Source of the DNA: Symbiodinium natans
Lineage: Eukaryota; Sar; Dinophyceae; Suessiales; Symbiodiniaceae
Direction: 5' to 3'
NCBI GenBank assembly: GCA_905221605.1
Contig: CAJNDS010002798.1
Coordinates: 133,437 to 197,436, forward strand
Length of the DNA: 64,000 nt
Shown here: piece after piece, positions 1-11,904 of the stretch
Layout of the letters: every line of letters begins with the position of its first letter
Position numbering within the stretch: position 1 is the first letter of the stretch
Position numbers and translations under genes: made by a program
The notes under the pieces: generated by a model
Told to the model about the DNA's origin: nothing
What the model saw: the letters and a program-made list of their open reading frames with translations, nothing else
Database searches by the model: none

Positions 1-330
1 GCGGGTTTTGCTAGAGCCCCTGATCAGATCACATTCGCCCGCACCCTAGGCCCTATGCAATCTAAGCACACGCACCATGACGGAGGCAGGCCCAGTGTGC
101 AAACTCGAGGGGCCTCCTCCCTCTCACCAGGGCTTCTTGCAATGGAAGCTGTGCAAAGGAAAACCATTCAACATCCCTGGGAGTTGCTCTACAGTGGGGT
201 CCCTCCAGAGTCGGCTTGATTCTACGACTCTATTCTAAAAGCTACATACACAAGAGCCTACAAGTCTACAAGTGAATCCATTCGCCTTTGGTGAAACCAA
301 ACAGTCCGCCAGAGCTGAGGAAGGGGAAGC

Positions 331-634
331 CAACCCTAAACCCTAAACCCTAAAAAGCCAAGCCACGGGCTCTAGCTGGAGATGATCTCTTCCAGGTGCA
401 GCATGTAGGTGCCTTAGATACCCATATGGGTGGTTCTCTGAAATTAGGCTCCCTTTTTGGGTCCACTGTCTGATGCGGCACCCTTATAAGAGAGGATCCC
501 AAAAGGGACCCTAGATTAGAGAACTACCCCCTAAACCCTAAACCCTAAACCCTAAACCCTAAACCCTAAACCCTAAACCCTAAACCCTAAACCCTAAACC
601 CTAAACCCTAAACCCTAAACCCTAAACCCTAAAC
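331..634. repeat. CCCTAAA telomere-like arrays around an inverted-repeat element
   Basis: Short CCCTAAA run at 333-353, then a palindromic element at about 430-530 (arms containing GGTTCTCTGAAATTAGG and its near-complement), then about 14 tandem CCCTAAA units at 529-634. The last unit supplies the GTTTAGGG donor of the minus exon ending at 635. Confidence 0.9.
374..418 (-). CDS. Candidate terminal exon ending in a stop
   Basis: On the minus strand, after CTAAG, a short frame reads TYMLHLEEIISS and then TAG. Amphipathic helix and direct adjacency to a CCCTAAA array look like the other exons. It could be the 3' end of the channel-like gene, but the phase with the 635-713 exon does not match in the simplest joining, so the link is unproven. 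Confidence 0.25.
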
Positions 635-3600
635 CACATCCACCCGAAAAATGGATGGCTCGCTGAGGTTCGACCACGTGAAGCTAGGTGCTTCGATGCT
701 CCTCATGCCAGGGCTATCTACACCCCAAACCCTAAACTGCCCTAAACCCGAAACCCTAAACCCTAAACCCTAAACCCTAAACAGGGCGTCGTCAAATATC
801 GAGGCACCGAAGATAACCACCAGGACGGCGGTCAGCGGGGCCACCATTGGGCAACCATCTTGGCTGCTGCACATCTTGACGTGCACACTGACAGGTAGAA
901 CAGAGGTAGGATGAGTTCAGCGGGACCAGAAATCTAGAAATCCAGAAAATACTCGCACCGCTTCTGCGTATTAGGGGGACGCAGCATGAGGTGCCCCTGT
1001 CATAGCCAACTGGCATAAGGTGTATTTAGGAGGAGAAACATCGGATCCTCCGTCAAATCGTGCTGCCTGGAACAAGTTCGTCTGCTCAAACCTGCTCTTG
1101 CACGCCAAGCCACATGCACTGAGCTTGCAAAGCCTTGGAGAATTGAAATGAACTCATGTGCCATACTCCCTTCCCCCGTTTACTAGAAGACCCTCGCCCC
1201 CCCCCCCCCGGTTCAGGTTTAGGCCTTCAGGTTGAACTATAAGAGTCTGGAATTTAAGGCTGAGGTGGTGAACGCATGGGGTTCAGAGTTAAGGTTTCGA
1301 GCTTCAGTAGGGTTTGGCTCAGGGTGTTTCAGGGTCCTAGGGTTTTGAAGGCCTTAGTCTAGTCTGGGTTTGCAGTACGGTAGCTTGCGTGTTGCTGCCT
1401 GTCAGGGAGAAGCGATTAGAATCGAACAAGTCTTGCTGCGACTGGCATGAAGATGTCCATCAACTCCCATTTGTGCATGAACCTAAACCCCTCAACCTCT
1501 AAACTCTAAACCCCCAAGAGACGAAACTCGGACAACCTCACATCTTGGGATGGGATGTTCCCCCTTATTCGAACAGTCCTTCATAAGGATTCTAGTACCC
1601 CCTATTATAATCCCTCTTAAGGACTGTTAGTAGAAGGGGGGAACATCCCAACCTCACATATTGAATTCCTCGGCCAGGCAACTTCATCACCCGGGAGAGG
1701 CGGGCAAAGCGCTCCAGAATCAGCATTCGCAATACCTGGGCGGCATGACTCAGGTTTTAGGGTTTAGGGTTTAGGGTTCGGGGTTTAGGGTTTAGGGTTT
1801 AGGGTTTAGGGTTTGGGGTTTAGGGTTTAGGATTTAGGGTTTAGGTGTTGGGGAGCTCTCAAAAAAGGCGAGGAAGCGCCAAGAGATGTGGGCGAGATTC
1901 TTCTTCTAAACCAGGCAAGAGCCGGGCTCCCTAACGAGCAGTCCTTGAGCCCAGGTCGCTCAAGGACAGCAAGGCGACAGAAGCGCCCACAAAGCAAGAA
2001 AAGTGCCATATTTTCGGCAATGGGTAAAGCTGTATCTCTTGGGCAAGCAGCTGCGTGCAGGGAGAAACCCAGAGGCACCCTGAACGATTGAGTTTTGTAA
2101 GGTTGGGGCCTCAGGGCTCTTCTTGTGTCAGTAAAACCGGTAGGCCGCAACAAGGAATCGCTGTTGGCCCAAAGGCACAGCAGAGCCCATGCACCTGCAG
2201 AAGGGCAGCGCATGTCCGTGGCAAACTCAACACCAAGGTGGTCTCACCCTGGGCCCCCTAGTGTTTGCCCTGGCCTTTGAAAGCCTCACGCGGAACTGAT
2301 GGCGGAATCCCCACCCAGACTCAAGAGAGTCCACAGGGAATTGGCCCGCAGCTTTAGAGCTACTGAGGCCTAATAGCCCAGGCCAAACGGGTTTCCCCGG
2401 ATGACTGTGATGGATGCTACTGTGATGGGTTGCGAAATGGCGACGTGCGCCCTAAACCCTCAGAACGAAACTGCCTTTGCTCAGCGCAGGAAGATCGGCC
2501 TTCTTAACCTGAACACCTCTTTCGTCCGACTTTCTAGCAAAAAAAAAGCCCCAACAAGCCCCCAAAGCCTTTCTTTCCCGGGCACCGGAAGATGGATCAG
2601 GTGGTCGAAGTAGATCTCTGTCACCGCTACGAGGTCAAAGATGTTGAACTCAGGATTGCGCGCGGGTTTTGTGCTGCTGGTTGCTCGAATGATGATCTAG
2701 GATTAGGATAGGAAGCAGATCTGCACAGCAATCACAAGACAAAACCTCGCTTTTTTTGGCGCATGGTTTGAGTTTAGGAGCTAGCAAGGCCGGAACCATG
2801 AATCGAACCGATGGAGATAAGTTGTTGCATCTGTATGTCTGCAGGTTGAAGAGCCAAATATCGCTGGCAAGCAGGTTAGGAACAAAAAAGGTCCATTGCA
2901 CGGCGGACCAAGTAGACATAAAGATTAGAAAATACTGGCTGGCGTATTCTCTGAACGGTGTCGTTTGCTTTCGGGATTCGAAAGTTCATGGCCTGCAGTC
3001 ATAATTTCATAAATATATAGGCAAGTGGCCCAACCCATCTTAACATAACTCAACAGAACTTGATCTAACCCAATACAACCTAATACAGCTTCATATATCT
3101 CAATATAACAAATTCTGCAGGCAAAAACTAAGCCGCAGGCTGGGTGTGAGAAGAAATGGACCAAGGTCTTCCATCCCGGCTTCAGCGCACACCGCGCCAG
3201 GACCCTCAGCACCAACTCGATGGTGAAGATGGCGGCGAAGAAGATGTCGCAGCCTCGGGCCACGCGGCTGAAGACATGCAGACTTGCGGGCGGGGCAAGC
3301 AGGGGCTGCTTGCAGGTGTCTGGACTCACAGTCTCTGTATGCAGAACCTGGGTGGAGCACCCAGCCAGAGCAGGTGCTCGTCGGGTGTCTGATCCTGGCC
3401 ATGGGCGTTCTCCAAGTACGAACTTTAAGGTTTTGGGTTTTGGGTTGAGGGTTCAGGGTTTAGGGCTTAGGGTTCTAAGTGAGGGTTTACGAAAATAGGG
3501 GACCCCTAAAGTAGACCCCATAATGGTAGGATTCCCGTATATTGAGGACCCCAAGAAGGGGACCCCGAATTCCGGAAAGCGCTAAAATCGGTCAGGATCA

Positions 3601-5059
3601 CAGCCAGCTACAGCAACAACTGCAACAACGGCAACAGCGACCGCAACCACAACAGAGCCAAGACCCGACTCTTCACCCGACAACCCGAAGCCTAAACCCT
3701 CAACCCCAAAATCCCAAACCCTAAGCCTCAACCCTGCTAAGTTTTGGGTGGGGTTGAAAACGGAACTGGAAAAATCAACAGAAACCCTGGCACGGAAGCC
3801 GGCAATGTTGTCACGGAAAAAACCCTGGAGATGTACCGGGAGTCCCTTATCACGAAAAACCGCCCTGAAGTTCGAACCCTAAGCTGGTCAGTCCCGCCCG
3901 TATTACCTGTAGGTGCTTGCTGCAAGGGTAAGAAATAGGTAAACCGAGATCAGAAGCCGGGCATGGCACGTTGTGGGCTTAGGTCCCAGGTGCGTAGGCA
4001 ACAAGGAAACCCTCAGGATCCTCCTATTCAAAACTTCCAAGAGAGTGCGAAGCGCACAAAATCCCCAAACCCAAAACCGTAAATCCGAACACCCTAGCCC
4101 ATCTTGGATCGGCAATGGGTGTCCGGAACATGCGACAGGAGCTTCTGATACGCTCGCCATTGGCTTCTTTTAACGGGCCTGGTGGAGCTTCGTGCCCTGA
4201 ACCCTAAACCATAACCCTAAGCCTGCACCGTAAACCCTTAACTTGGGGTTTAGGGTTTAGGGTTTAGGGTTTAGGGTTTAGGGTTTAGGGTTTAGGGTTT
4301 AGGGTTTAGGGTTTAGGGTTTAGGGTTTAGGGTTTAGTGAAGCCTGATTAAGCCCTCTTGGCCAGCCTCTTCGAGGCCGGAGATCATCGGTTCCGCAACG
4401 ATGGCCACCACGTTGAGAACCGTCAAGGCTAAGCGTGCTTTGGGTCGAATCGGGTTGGGCTTCTAGGGTTTGGGGCTTAGGGCTTTGGGCGTCGAGAGGC
4501 TTGAGCGGTCAGAGTTTACGGCTGAGGGCTGAGGGCTGGCTGCTTGGGACACACGTGTAGCTTCAGAGGAAACGTTTACCTGCACAGCCTCGTACAGGGC
4601 ATCTCAGATGCTGCCAGGAGGACCCAACATCGTGTAGACGCAGATGGCCGCACACGTTGACGCCTGTGGCCTGCTGAGACTCGCGGGGCTCAGGGAGCGA
4701 GGGGACGCTTTGCAAGGCTCGGCGGCGAGGCTTTACCTACACGTCACCAGCTGCTGCTTCGGGTCCCCCACAGATCCCCCTGCGCTGAATCTACTCCCCG
4801 CCTCTCCAAGAGATCAATGATCTTCTGCGCCCATGCGGGTTCCTCGCCGTCGGTGGAGCCCTCCTGGAACAGCAACCCTTTCAGGGTTTAGGATTTAGAG
4901 TTTAGGGTGTGGGGTTTAGGGCGACCTTGCTGTTGAGATGTTCGGGCAGCCCCACTTCGCTGCGATCGGATATCCGACGCCTGGATGTTTTAAAAAAATA
5001 CCGACCTGCAGAAGCATCTTCTTCGTGCTCTGGATGTTGCTGATGAGGGACTGGGTGCC
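635..5059 (-). CDS. Voltage-gated cation-channel-like protein, partial multi-exon gene
   Basis: Phase-matched exons on the minus strand: 5006-5059, 4797-4863, 4344-4428, 3162-3267, 2586-2648, 1675-1735, 783-858 and 635-713. The 4344-4428 exon reads an S1-like helix (ALTVLNVVAIVAEPMISGL). The 3162-3267 exon holds the S2 signature (CDIFFAAIFTIELVLRVLA), followed by a GW..L motif. The 2586-2648 exon continues as S3 (FNIFDLVAVTEIYFDHLI). The 1675-1735 exon is a short arginine-bearing S4-like segment (LRMLILERFARLSRVMK). The 783-858 exon has one hydrophobic helix, possibly S5. The 635-713 exon is not recognised. This order is the voltage-sensor layout of the 6TM channel superfamily; ion selectivity cannot be told because I find no pore-filter motif. 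Junctions use GT, GC (after S1 and S4) and GA (4797) donors, always with AG acceptors. The donors after 783 and 635 are GTTTAGGG. A possible last exon lies at 374-418. The start codon is not identified, and other voltage-sensor proteins remain possible. Confidence 0.62.
1552..1650. mobile_element. Inverted-repeat element, family A (GGGATGTTCCCCC ends)
   Basis: About 99 bp with near-perfect terminal inverted repeats: GGGATGTTCCCCCTTAT at one end, and its complement ending AACATCCCA at the other. An internal palindrome AACAGTCCTT...AAGGACTGTTAG is also present. No coding capacity. It lies in an intron of the channel-like gene, 24 bp from the S4 exon. Similar copies occur at 8.68, 22.57, 40.43, 44.70 and 48.55 kb. 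Confidence 0.8.
4236..4337. repeat. TTTAGGG array
   Basis: About 13 near-perfect TTTAGGG units, ending 7 bp before the S1 exon (4344-4428) of the channel-like gene. Confidence 0.95.
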
Positions 5060-7030
5060 CTCAGTCCAGCAGACATGGGGGATTCTCTAACCTCGGGTCT
5101 CATATTGTCTCGGGGAAAACGGACCATAATGTAGAGAACTGACCACACAGGTTTCAGGGGGCATTAAGGCCTTGGGGTTTTGAGCGACAGCCCCATGGAA
5201 GGGTAAAAAGCTGCTAGCACTCCTGCCTCTTGATAGGGTTGCTGTTCCAGCAGGCGCGAAAACCCGAGCTGCAAGGACTCGTGGGTTCAGCCAAAGCAGC
5301 TCTGCTTCTTGTGCTCAAACAAATGGCATCACCGCTCCAACAAGGCTTCTGACCGTACCCACGGCTGCTACACGTAGAAAGCAGCACGCGATGCACGTGT
5401 TTGATCGCCCGAACATGCAAAGCATTAGGCTTCAGCATGACACCTTGGATGAAAGCAGGCTTTGATCCCTTGCTGCTTCCGCCAGTCAACCCCTGCCATG
5501 AAAAGCTAAAGCCTCACAAGCACTTGTGAGCTTTCAAAAAAAGGTCTAAGGCTCTAAGGGCGACGGACCTATTTCACCGAGCGGAGACTCAAACCGAAGC
5601 CCCTCGACCCCACCATTCCCAGAGCCACACCACGACCCGGAAAACTACGCCTTGAACCCACAGGGGGGGGGGGGGGGGGGGGTAGGATCGGGGCCCGCGG
5701 GGCGAAACACCGGGCTTAACCAGAAGTATTTCACACTACGTAGGCCCTCGCCCGAAACCCTAAACCCTGAACCCTAAACCCTAAACCCTAAACCCTGAAC
5801 CCTGAACCCTAAACCCTAAACCTTAAACCTGCCTTCTTCTTCAAGGCCCTCTGGGCATGCCGATCCCAAGCACGCTTCGGCCGCACTTCTGCAAGCAGGG
5901 TTTGGTGTTTTTTTTTTTGGGGGGGGGCTTTTAAAAGAAGAACAAAGGCACGCCCAGAAGTGGAAACGGTGTCCCAGGGCTGTGGGACTGTTGTGAAAGA
6001 ACGATGACCTCTTCTGCAACAGGGCCCCGAAGCTTGAGCTGTTGTTGCACCTGACCAGCCCCGTTGTTTGCGAGGTTGTTGATGTCACGAATCTACTCGA
6101 CTGTAACATATACACTCGCAAAGCGAGCGTCGCATGTCAGAGTCTCATCCCAGCCACTGTTGAACAACAAAGGACCGCGCCTTGTTCTGACATCGCGGAC
6201 TTGGGCGGAAGACGGCCTGGTGCAGGTAGACAGTTAGATCGCCCAAGTGGTTCAGACAACCTTTCCCAGCTAACTTAACAACCTGACTAGGGCCCAAGGG
6301 CTGTCGTTCAAGAGTAGCAACTGGTACTCATGCCGTCAACCGGCAAACGAGATCTTCATGCCTGGGGATTTGGGCCAGGGTTCCAGATTCGGATGGGAAT
6401 GCTGGAAAACTGCCTGTGCCGGTCTACCAATGAAAGAATGGTTAAGGACAATGTCAAGGGCCGGAAGCTAGAAAGCAAGTAGCCATACTGAGGTCCAAAC
6501 TTTCGACTCAAAGCTACGCCGTGTAGATGTACAACCTTCTGTCAGCTTGCAAGTTTCATCTCAGGGTAGTTACGTTGTCCCTTAAGTATGGGCCCTTCAA
6601 AAAGGACCCCTTATATACTCCTTACATACCCTATACAGCCCAAGGGCCCATACTTCAGAACCCTGTAAAGGAGGGAAGGGACTATATTAAGGGCCCATGT
6701 AATTACCCTAAGACTCAAGGGTTTCTTGCTACCTAGCAGTCTGAGCTGAAGGCGTAAGCTCAGAATCTCCAAGACACCCTTGCAAATGTAGCAGTCGCGA
6801 ATCCCAAGACACCGATCCCGCCGTGCCTTTTCCACGCTGAAGATTTGTGAGGAAGACTGTGAGCAGGCTGCATGTGTCCAGGTGCGTGCCTTTTCCTCAC
6901 AAGGACTGCGCTGCCCTTGTCTGCTGACATGCGTTTGTCGGTTTAAATGGGTGCAGGGGTTGCACAACGGGCTCCTAACTCGGTGCACACTGCATGGAGC
7001 CGACCCGATGTTGCAGATGGCTCGCACGCT

Positions 7031-7032
<2 letters not shown>

Positions 7033-7071
<39 letters not shown>

Positions 7072-7247
7072 TATATAGATATATATATATATAGATACAC
7101 AGATATATATATATATATATACGATATGTGATATGTGATAAATGATATATGATATATGATATATGATATATGATATATGATATATGATATATGATATATG
7201 ATATATGATATATGATATATGATATATGATATATGATATTATGTGAA
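7033..7247. repeat. AT microsatellite: (TA)n then (GATATAT)n
   Basis: Pure TA run at 7033-7067, mixed TA/GA, then about 14 copies of a 7-base unit ATGATAT. A second block at 7347-7511 consists of TATATA and a 6-base CATATA unit. Between them is 100 bp of AT-rich DNA. Long Tyr/Ile, Met/Tyr and Val/Tyr frames here are artefacts. Confidence 0.95.
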
Positions 7248-7383
7248 AGCTATGCTATGCAAAAGCACCATGTGATACAATAATAATAATAGTTATTATG
7301 ATTGTATGGAAGTTTTTGATAATTATGTATATATGTAAGTAAGCTACATATATATATATATATATATGCATATATACATCTAT

Positions 7384-7511
<128 letters not shown>

Positions 7512-7721
7512 CATTACGCAGCGTAGTAACCCAAGAACATGAGTCGGAATCATGGCCTTCACCACGCCTGATCCAATCTGCAGCCCAAAGCATTTCCTGT
7601 TCGGTCAGGCTTTAGGGTTTTGAGTTTAGGGGTTCAGGGTTTAGGGTTTAGGGTCCCCATAGGCTCTGGTCGAATGGAAGAGCTTACAGGTCGCATCACA
7701 AACTCCAGGAAAGCAGGAAAG

Positions 7722-7822
7722 GGGGGTGGGGGGAGATGGGGGGGGGGGTGGGGGGGGGGGGGGGGGGGGGGGGGCGGGGGGGTGGGGGGAGGAGTGGGGG
7801 GGGTGGGGGGGGGAGTGGGACA
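7722..7822. repeat. Poly-G tract with T/A interruptions
   Basis: About 100 bp almost entirely G with GGTGGG and GGAGTGG interruptions. Strong G-quadruplex potential. Other long C or G runs: 1197-1210, 5660-5682, 14441-14461, 17886-17904, 48449-48467, 53822-53836, 55850-55861. Confidence 0.95.
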
Positions 7823-8536
7823 CCCATCTAGAACAACATCAATGACAACTTGTTAAAGCGGCGACTTCTGAAATCACTACGATTGCAGATGTTGTCTTTC
7901 AAATTCTTGTTGGGCGGGCGGCTACATAACGAGCATATGCCAGGTCGCCTCATGCGGTGTCGTGTCTCCGCCAGTGTCGTCGGAACTGGCAGACGAGGAA
8001 GCACTTGGGAGTAGGTAACTAGGGCTTATGTTACCTTCATGCCGCCATCTGACCCAGAGGACTCCGCGGACATGCACGCTAAAGATCACGGGGGCGTGGG
8101 GGGGGGTTTACCCAACCCATGAAACGAAACGGTAGTCCGTGCAGAGCTGAACCATTCAGAGCCCTGGCACTACAGCACCTAACCATGGCAAGCTACGCCA
8201 AGGAAGCGGTCACCCGATTATGACGACATCCTATTTCAACCCGAGGAGACCCCTTGAGTCCACTACTTTCAAAAGTCTACATCTCCATGCTGCTGGGCTG
8301 CTGTCGCGCCCGGCAGTCCTCACATCACTGTTTGCCAAGGACATGGGCACCGGGGGATTTCGGAGTTTAGCTTCGGAGAAATTCAGGGTTCCTAAACCCT
8401 AAACCCTAAACCCTAAACCCTAAACCCTAAACCCTAAACCCTAAACCCTAAACCCCTAAACCCCTAAACCCCTAAACGCTAAGCCATGGCATCTCTTCTG
8501 GGGCACTCGGCGATTCCATGGCGATTTCAGCAACAC

Positions 8537-8633
8537 CCCAGCTGCGGCTTCCGTACGCCTCCCACGCGCTCCTCGAGAAGGTCTTTGTTGAGGCTGCCGA
8601 CCAGGTTTTCCTTGCCCATGAGGTCGAACACCC
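8537..8633 (-). CDS. Isolated coding exon, family not recognised
   Basis: A minus-strand exon with acceptor CTGGCCAG and donor GTGTTG. It reads FDLMGKENLVGSLNKDLLEE and then a short basic stretch. The composition is that of a soluble helical protein with no low-complexity bias. A CCCTAAA array lies directly on its low-coordinate side. It probably belongs to a gene between the 10.5 kb stop codon and the channel-like gene. I could not connect it by phase to another exon or name a family. Confidence 0.45.
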
Positions 8634-8676
8634 CTGGCCAGAAAACCCACAGCAAGAAAAAGAATGGTGAGGGTGA

Positions 8677-8816
8677 GGATGTTCCCCCTTATACTAACAG
8701 TCCTTCATAGGACTATAATAATAAGGGGTACTATCCCTATTAACAGACCTCAATAGGGATTGTAATAGGGGGTGCCATCCCTATCAAGGACTGCTATTAT
8801 GAGGGGAACATCCCAA
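8677..8816. mobile_element. Inverted-repeat element, family A, expanded copy
   Basis: Starts GGATGTTCCCCCTTATACTAA and ends with GGGGAACATCCCAAG. Internally it has several copies of the AGTCCTT/AAGGACT palindrome separated by TAATAAGGGG-type spacers, so it looks like a nested or internally duplicated member of family A. Confidence 0.75.
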
Positions 8817-8996
8817 GTGAAGGGAACATCCTGTAGGAAGGAACTGCCTGACCCAGAGCTCATACTCCCTCTCCCCCCCCCCCCTCAAAACCCTAAACCC
8901 TGAACCTTGAGCCCTAAACCCTAGCCCGAAACCTTAAACCCTAAACCCTAAACCCGAAACGCTAAACCCCCCAAAAACCCCCCACCTTGGAGCAAC

Positions 8997-9048
8997 CTCC
9001 AATCGCGTTCGCGGCGCTTCCTTTCGAAAGCGACAGCGCTGTTCAAGG
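8997..9048 (-). CDS. Isolated short basic exon
   Basis: Bounded by CTCAG on the acceptor side and GAG|GTTGC on the donor side, the minus strand reads LEQRCRFRKEAPRTRLE. It lies between CCCTAAA (8.88-8.97 kb) and TTTAGGG (9.06-9.18 kb) arrays, the usual exon-island setting here. Possibly the same gene as 8537-8633. No family is recognised. Confidence 0.35.
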
Positions 9049-9059
9049 CTGAGGACTTA

Positions 9060-10310
9060 GGGTTTGAAGCTTGGGGTTCAGGTTTAGGGTTTAGGGTTTG
9101 GGGTTTAGGGTTTTAAGGTAGGGTTTGGGGTTTGGGGTTTAGGGTTTAGGGTTTCGGGTTCAGGGTGCAGGGTTAAGGGTTCAGGGTTCAGGGCTGGGAT
9201 CCTTCTCTGTAGTAGCTTATGACGAAGCATGGATGACCACGAGATCATATTGGAACTACTCAGACCCCCATAGTAAGAACCTAAAGTCTCTGCACCCTCA
9301 AAGGTCGAACGTCTAGGGACGCACCGAAGGGGTACGTGAGGCCTTTTCACGAGCAGAGAAGCACTCAGGGCACCAGATGTACCAGTAGGAGGTCGCATAC
9401 CAAATGGTTTAGGGCTTAGGGCTTGGGGATCGGCATCGCATCATTCTGCCGAGCTGCACATACCACGAAACGATGCCAGCAAACTGCTTGTGGGTCACCT
9501 GGGCGTTGACTGTCTGTCCGTCTCTGTCTGTCTGTCTGTCTGTCTCTGTCTGTTGATCTACATTATGGGTTTTTGCAAAAGGTACCCCATATGTTGGGAG
9601 ACCCCCACATCCGTTCCTTGCACATCTTTCCCGGGCCCATCGCGAACTTTCGCAGACAGATGCCTCGTATGAGCCACAGACCGAAACTCCGGCCTTATGC
9701 CCCCATACGGGCGTTTGCTTCTTCAATTCTGGATCCACCGAGGGCTCCTATAAGATTTCTACAGGGGCCATGATATCCATCCCTTCTCTCCCGTTTGTTC
9801 AGAAATGGCAACTTAGTCAGTAGCTCATGTCGTACTCAAGTACTCACGGGTTTGTGGCTTAGGGTTTAGGGTTTAGAATTTGAGAGTTGGGGACTTCGGC
9901 TTGGTCTGCTTATACTACGACGCACTTCTTTCGTCAAACTTTCTCGGGAAGTCACATGCACGGAATGCTGCAGAATGTATTTCCACGTCACTTGGGGCCA
10001 GACGAGGCTATGCAGCTTCCTTCACGGACGTCTGCATAATGTATATAACTTTCACGGACTCATCACGGGTCTTTACAAATGGATCCTCTTCCGAATCATG
10101 TCCGCTGCATGCGAAGAGGCCGACCCTCAACCCTAAACCCTAAACCCTGAACCCTGAACCCTAAACCCTAATCCCTAAACCCTAAACCCTAAACCCTAAA
10201 CCCTGAACCCTAAACCCTAAAGCTTCCGAGAGTTGATGGGCCGAGCCACATGTGTGTCGGGCCAAGTCTCCTGCCCCCATGCTGACGTCACCTCGGAGGC
10301 ACAGGAGAGA
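9060..10310. other. Intergenic or intronic region
   Basis: TTTAGGG array with TTCAGGG variants at 9060-9200, a (TCTG)n tract near 9515-9552, and a CCCTAAA array at 10127-10220. A weak minus-strand candidate exon near 9195-9240 (WSSMLRHKLLQRRIP) is not firm enough to annotate. Confidence 0.5.
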
Positions 10311-10317
10311 GTTTGAA

Positions 10318-10455
10318 GACTGTTTAGGGTTTAGGGTTTAGGGTTTGGGGTTTGGGGTTTGGGGTTTGGGGTTTGGGGTTTAGGGTTTAGGGTTTAGGGT
10401 TTAGGGTTTAGGGTTTAGGGTTTAGGGTTAGGGTTTAGGGTTTAGGGTTTAGGGA
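10318..10455. repeat. TTTAGGG array with TTTGGGG variants
   Basis: Tandem TTTAGGG units interrupted by a block of TTTGGGG units. It lies just downstream of the stop codon at 10491 and pairs with a CCCTAAA array at 10127-10220, forming a facing inverted pair around 100 bp of unique DNA. Confidence 0.95.
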
Positions 10456-10490
10456 GACTGCGAGATTCAGAGTTGCTTGCGTGCTTGACC

Positions 10491-11554
10491 TCAAATCTTA
10501 GGCTGCTCTCGAAGGCAGTGGTCAAGCAGATTCAGGCTAGGCGCAGCATCATTGATGGCAAAGTCCAGGTAGATACCGAAGAGCATCTTAAGCATGTGCG
10601 ACACATCCGCCCTTACCATGCGGTCATGCACGCCGTGTCTCAGGCAGTTTGTCAACTTAGACTCACAAAGGTGAAGGGGCTTCAACACGAAGGCTTGCAT
10701 CAGGCACTGTCGACAAGGGCTTCAACCGGTGAAGCGCAGGAGGGGGGAAATGAAGCGAGTACCAAAATCCCGCGAACTTCAGGGCCCGCCCCACCCTCGT
10801 GTTGCAAAAGAAAGCGCCACAGGCGCCGTGCTCAGGCGGACCCAACATCCCCGCGTTGGCTCCGCAGGGAAGGGCTGCTCCAAATGTCCGAGCACAACGG
10901 GGCACATGGTTTCAAGCCCTAAACCCTAAACCCTAAACCCTAAACCCCAAGAGAGACCAAGGCTCACTCGGAGCTGCATCTCACCGTTCACCATGTGCTC
11001 ATGGTCAACGCACAGATCCTCGATCTTCTGCATCTGCTCTGGCAGCAGCCTTGCCAAGAGCAAAAGCTGAGGGGTTTAGGTTTTAGGGTTTAGGGTTTAG
11101 GGTTTAGGGTTTAGGGTTCAGGGTTTAGGGTTCAGGGTTTGAGGATCAACATGTCTCCACATTCCGCTTGGCTACCTGCATGTTTCTCTATAGTGCTTGG
11201 GCAAGGCGTGCCTTAGCCACTGATGACAACTGGACGCTTGCAAGTAAAAGCAGGTGGGTGCGAATGCACTGTACTTTCTCAGTTGCGCTGTATAGCCAGA
11301 ACTGCCCAGCACAGAACAAGCCATTTCTACAGTCCCCAATCTCGCCCTGACAGGGCCATCTATACCTGAAACCCTGAACCCTAAACCCTAAATCCTGGGC
11401 CCTGAACGCTGAACCCTAAGCCCTAAACCCTTAACCCTAAACCCCAAACCCTAAATCCTAACCCTGAACCCTAAACCCAGCATCTCGGGATCACATACAA
11501 TGGCGAGCAGCCGAGCCAGGTGGCACTCGCGACCTCTCCACAGCAGTGTTTGCA
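10491..11554 (-). CDS. Unrecognised helical protein, 3' end of gene (three exons)
   Basis: Exons 11477-11554, 10985-11038 and 10491-10693 join in one frame (all phase 1). They give a helical protein end of about 110 residues: the first exon includes RECHLARLLAIVCDPEML, the second EQMQKIEDLCVDHEHMVN, the third HMLKMLFGIYLDFAINDAAP and then LNLLDHCLREQPKI followed by TGA. The donor of 11477 is G|GTTTAGGG, taken directly from the telomere-like array, and the donor of 10985 is GTGAGA. The 11038/11477 intron begins with TTTAGGG repeats and ends with CCCTAAA repeats in the sense direction. It ends in a pyrimidine-rich tract before GCCAG. The leucine-rich helical pattern suggests an armadillo/HEAT-like or RIH-like fold, but I cannot name the family. 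The 5' part of the gene is unknown. Confidence 0.6.
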
Positions 11555-11570
11555 CTTAGGGTCTGCCAAT

Positions 11571-11717
11571 TTGGGTTTAGGGTTTAGGGCTAGGGGTTTA
11601 GGGTTTAGGGCTTAGGGTTTAGGGTTTAGCGTTTAGCGTTTAGGGTTTAGCGTTTAGGGTTTAGGGTTCAGGGTTTAGGGTTTAGGGTTTAGGGTTTAGG
11701 GTTTAGGGCTTAGGGTG
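11571..11717. repeat. TTTAGGG array
   Basis: Mixed TTTAGGG, TTTAGCG and TTCAGGG units immediately upstream, in the gene direction, of exon 11477-11554. Confidence 0.95.
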
Positions 11718-11904
11718 GGACATACAACGGAAGGTGAGACAGATACAGCAACAAAGAAGGAAGTAAAGTTAGAAGTTCAGAGGTGCACAATGCTATTGTG
11801 CAACAAAGCCACCCAATGCCAAGAACTCATCGAGTGTCACGTCCTTCTGGTTGACTTCCTCCCGTCAAAACCGCTGCTCGGCGCAGAAGGCTGCGCGGTA
11901 ACCC

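Noticed and set aside
635-713. ABC-transporter (ABCC) nucleotide-domain entry resemblance of IEAPSFTWSNLSEPSIF
   Set aside because: Only weak similarity to the strand before Walker A, no Walker A exon follows, and phase links the exon to the channel-like gene.
792-1016. 74-codon minus open frame starting with Met
   Set aside because: It is the wrong frame of the region. The adjacent frame (exon 783-858) has a membrane helix and matching splice phases on both sides.
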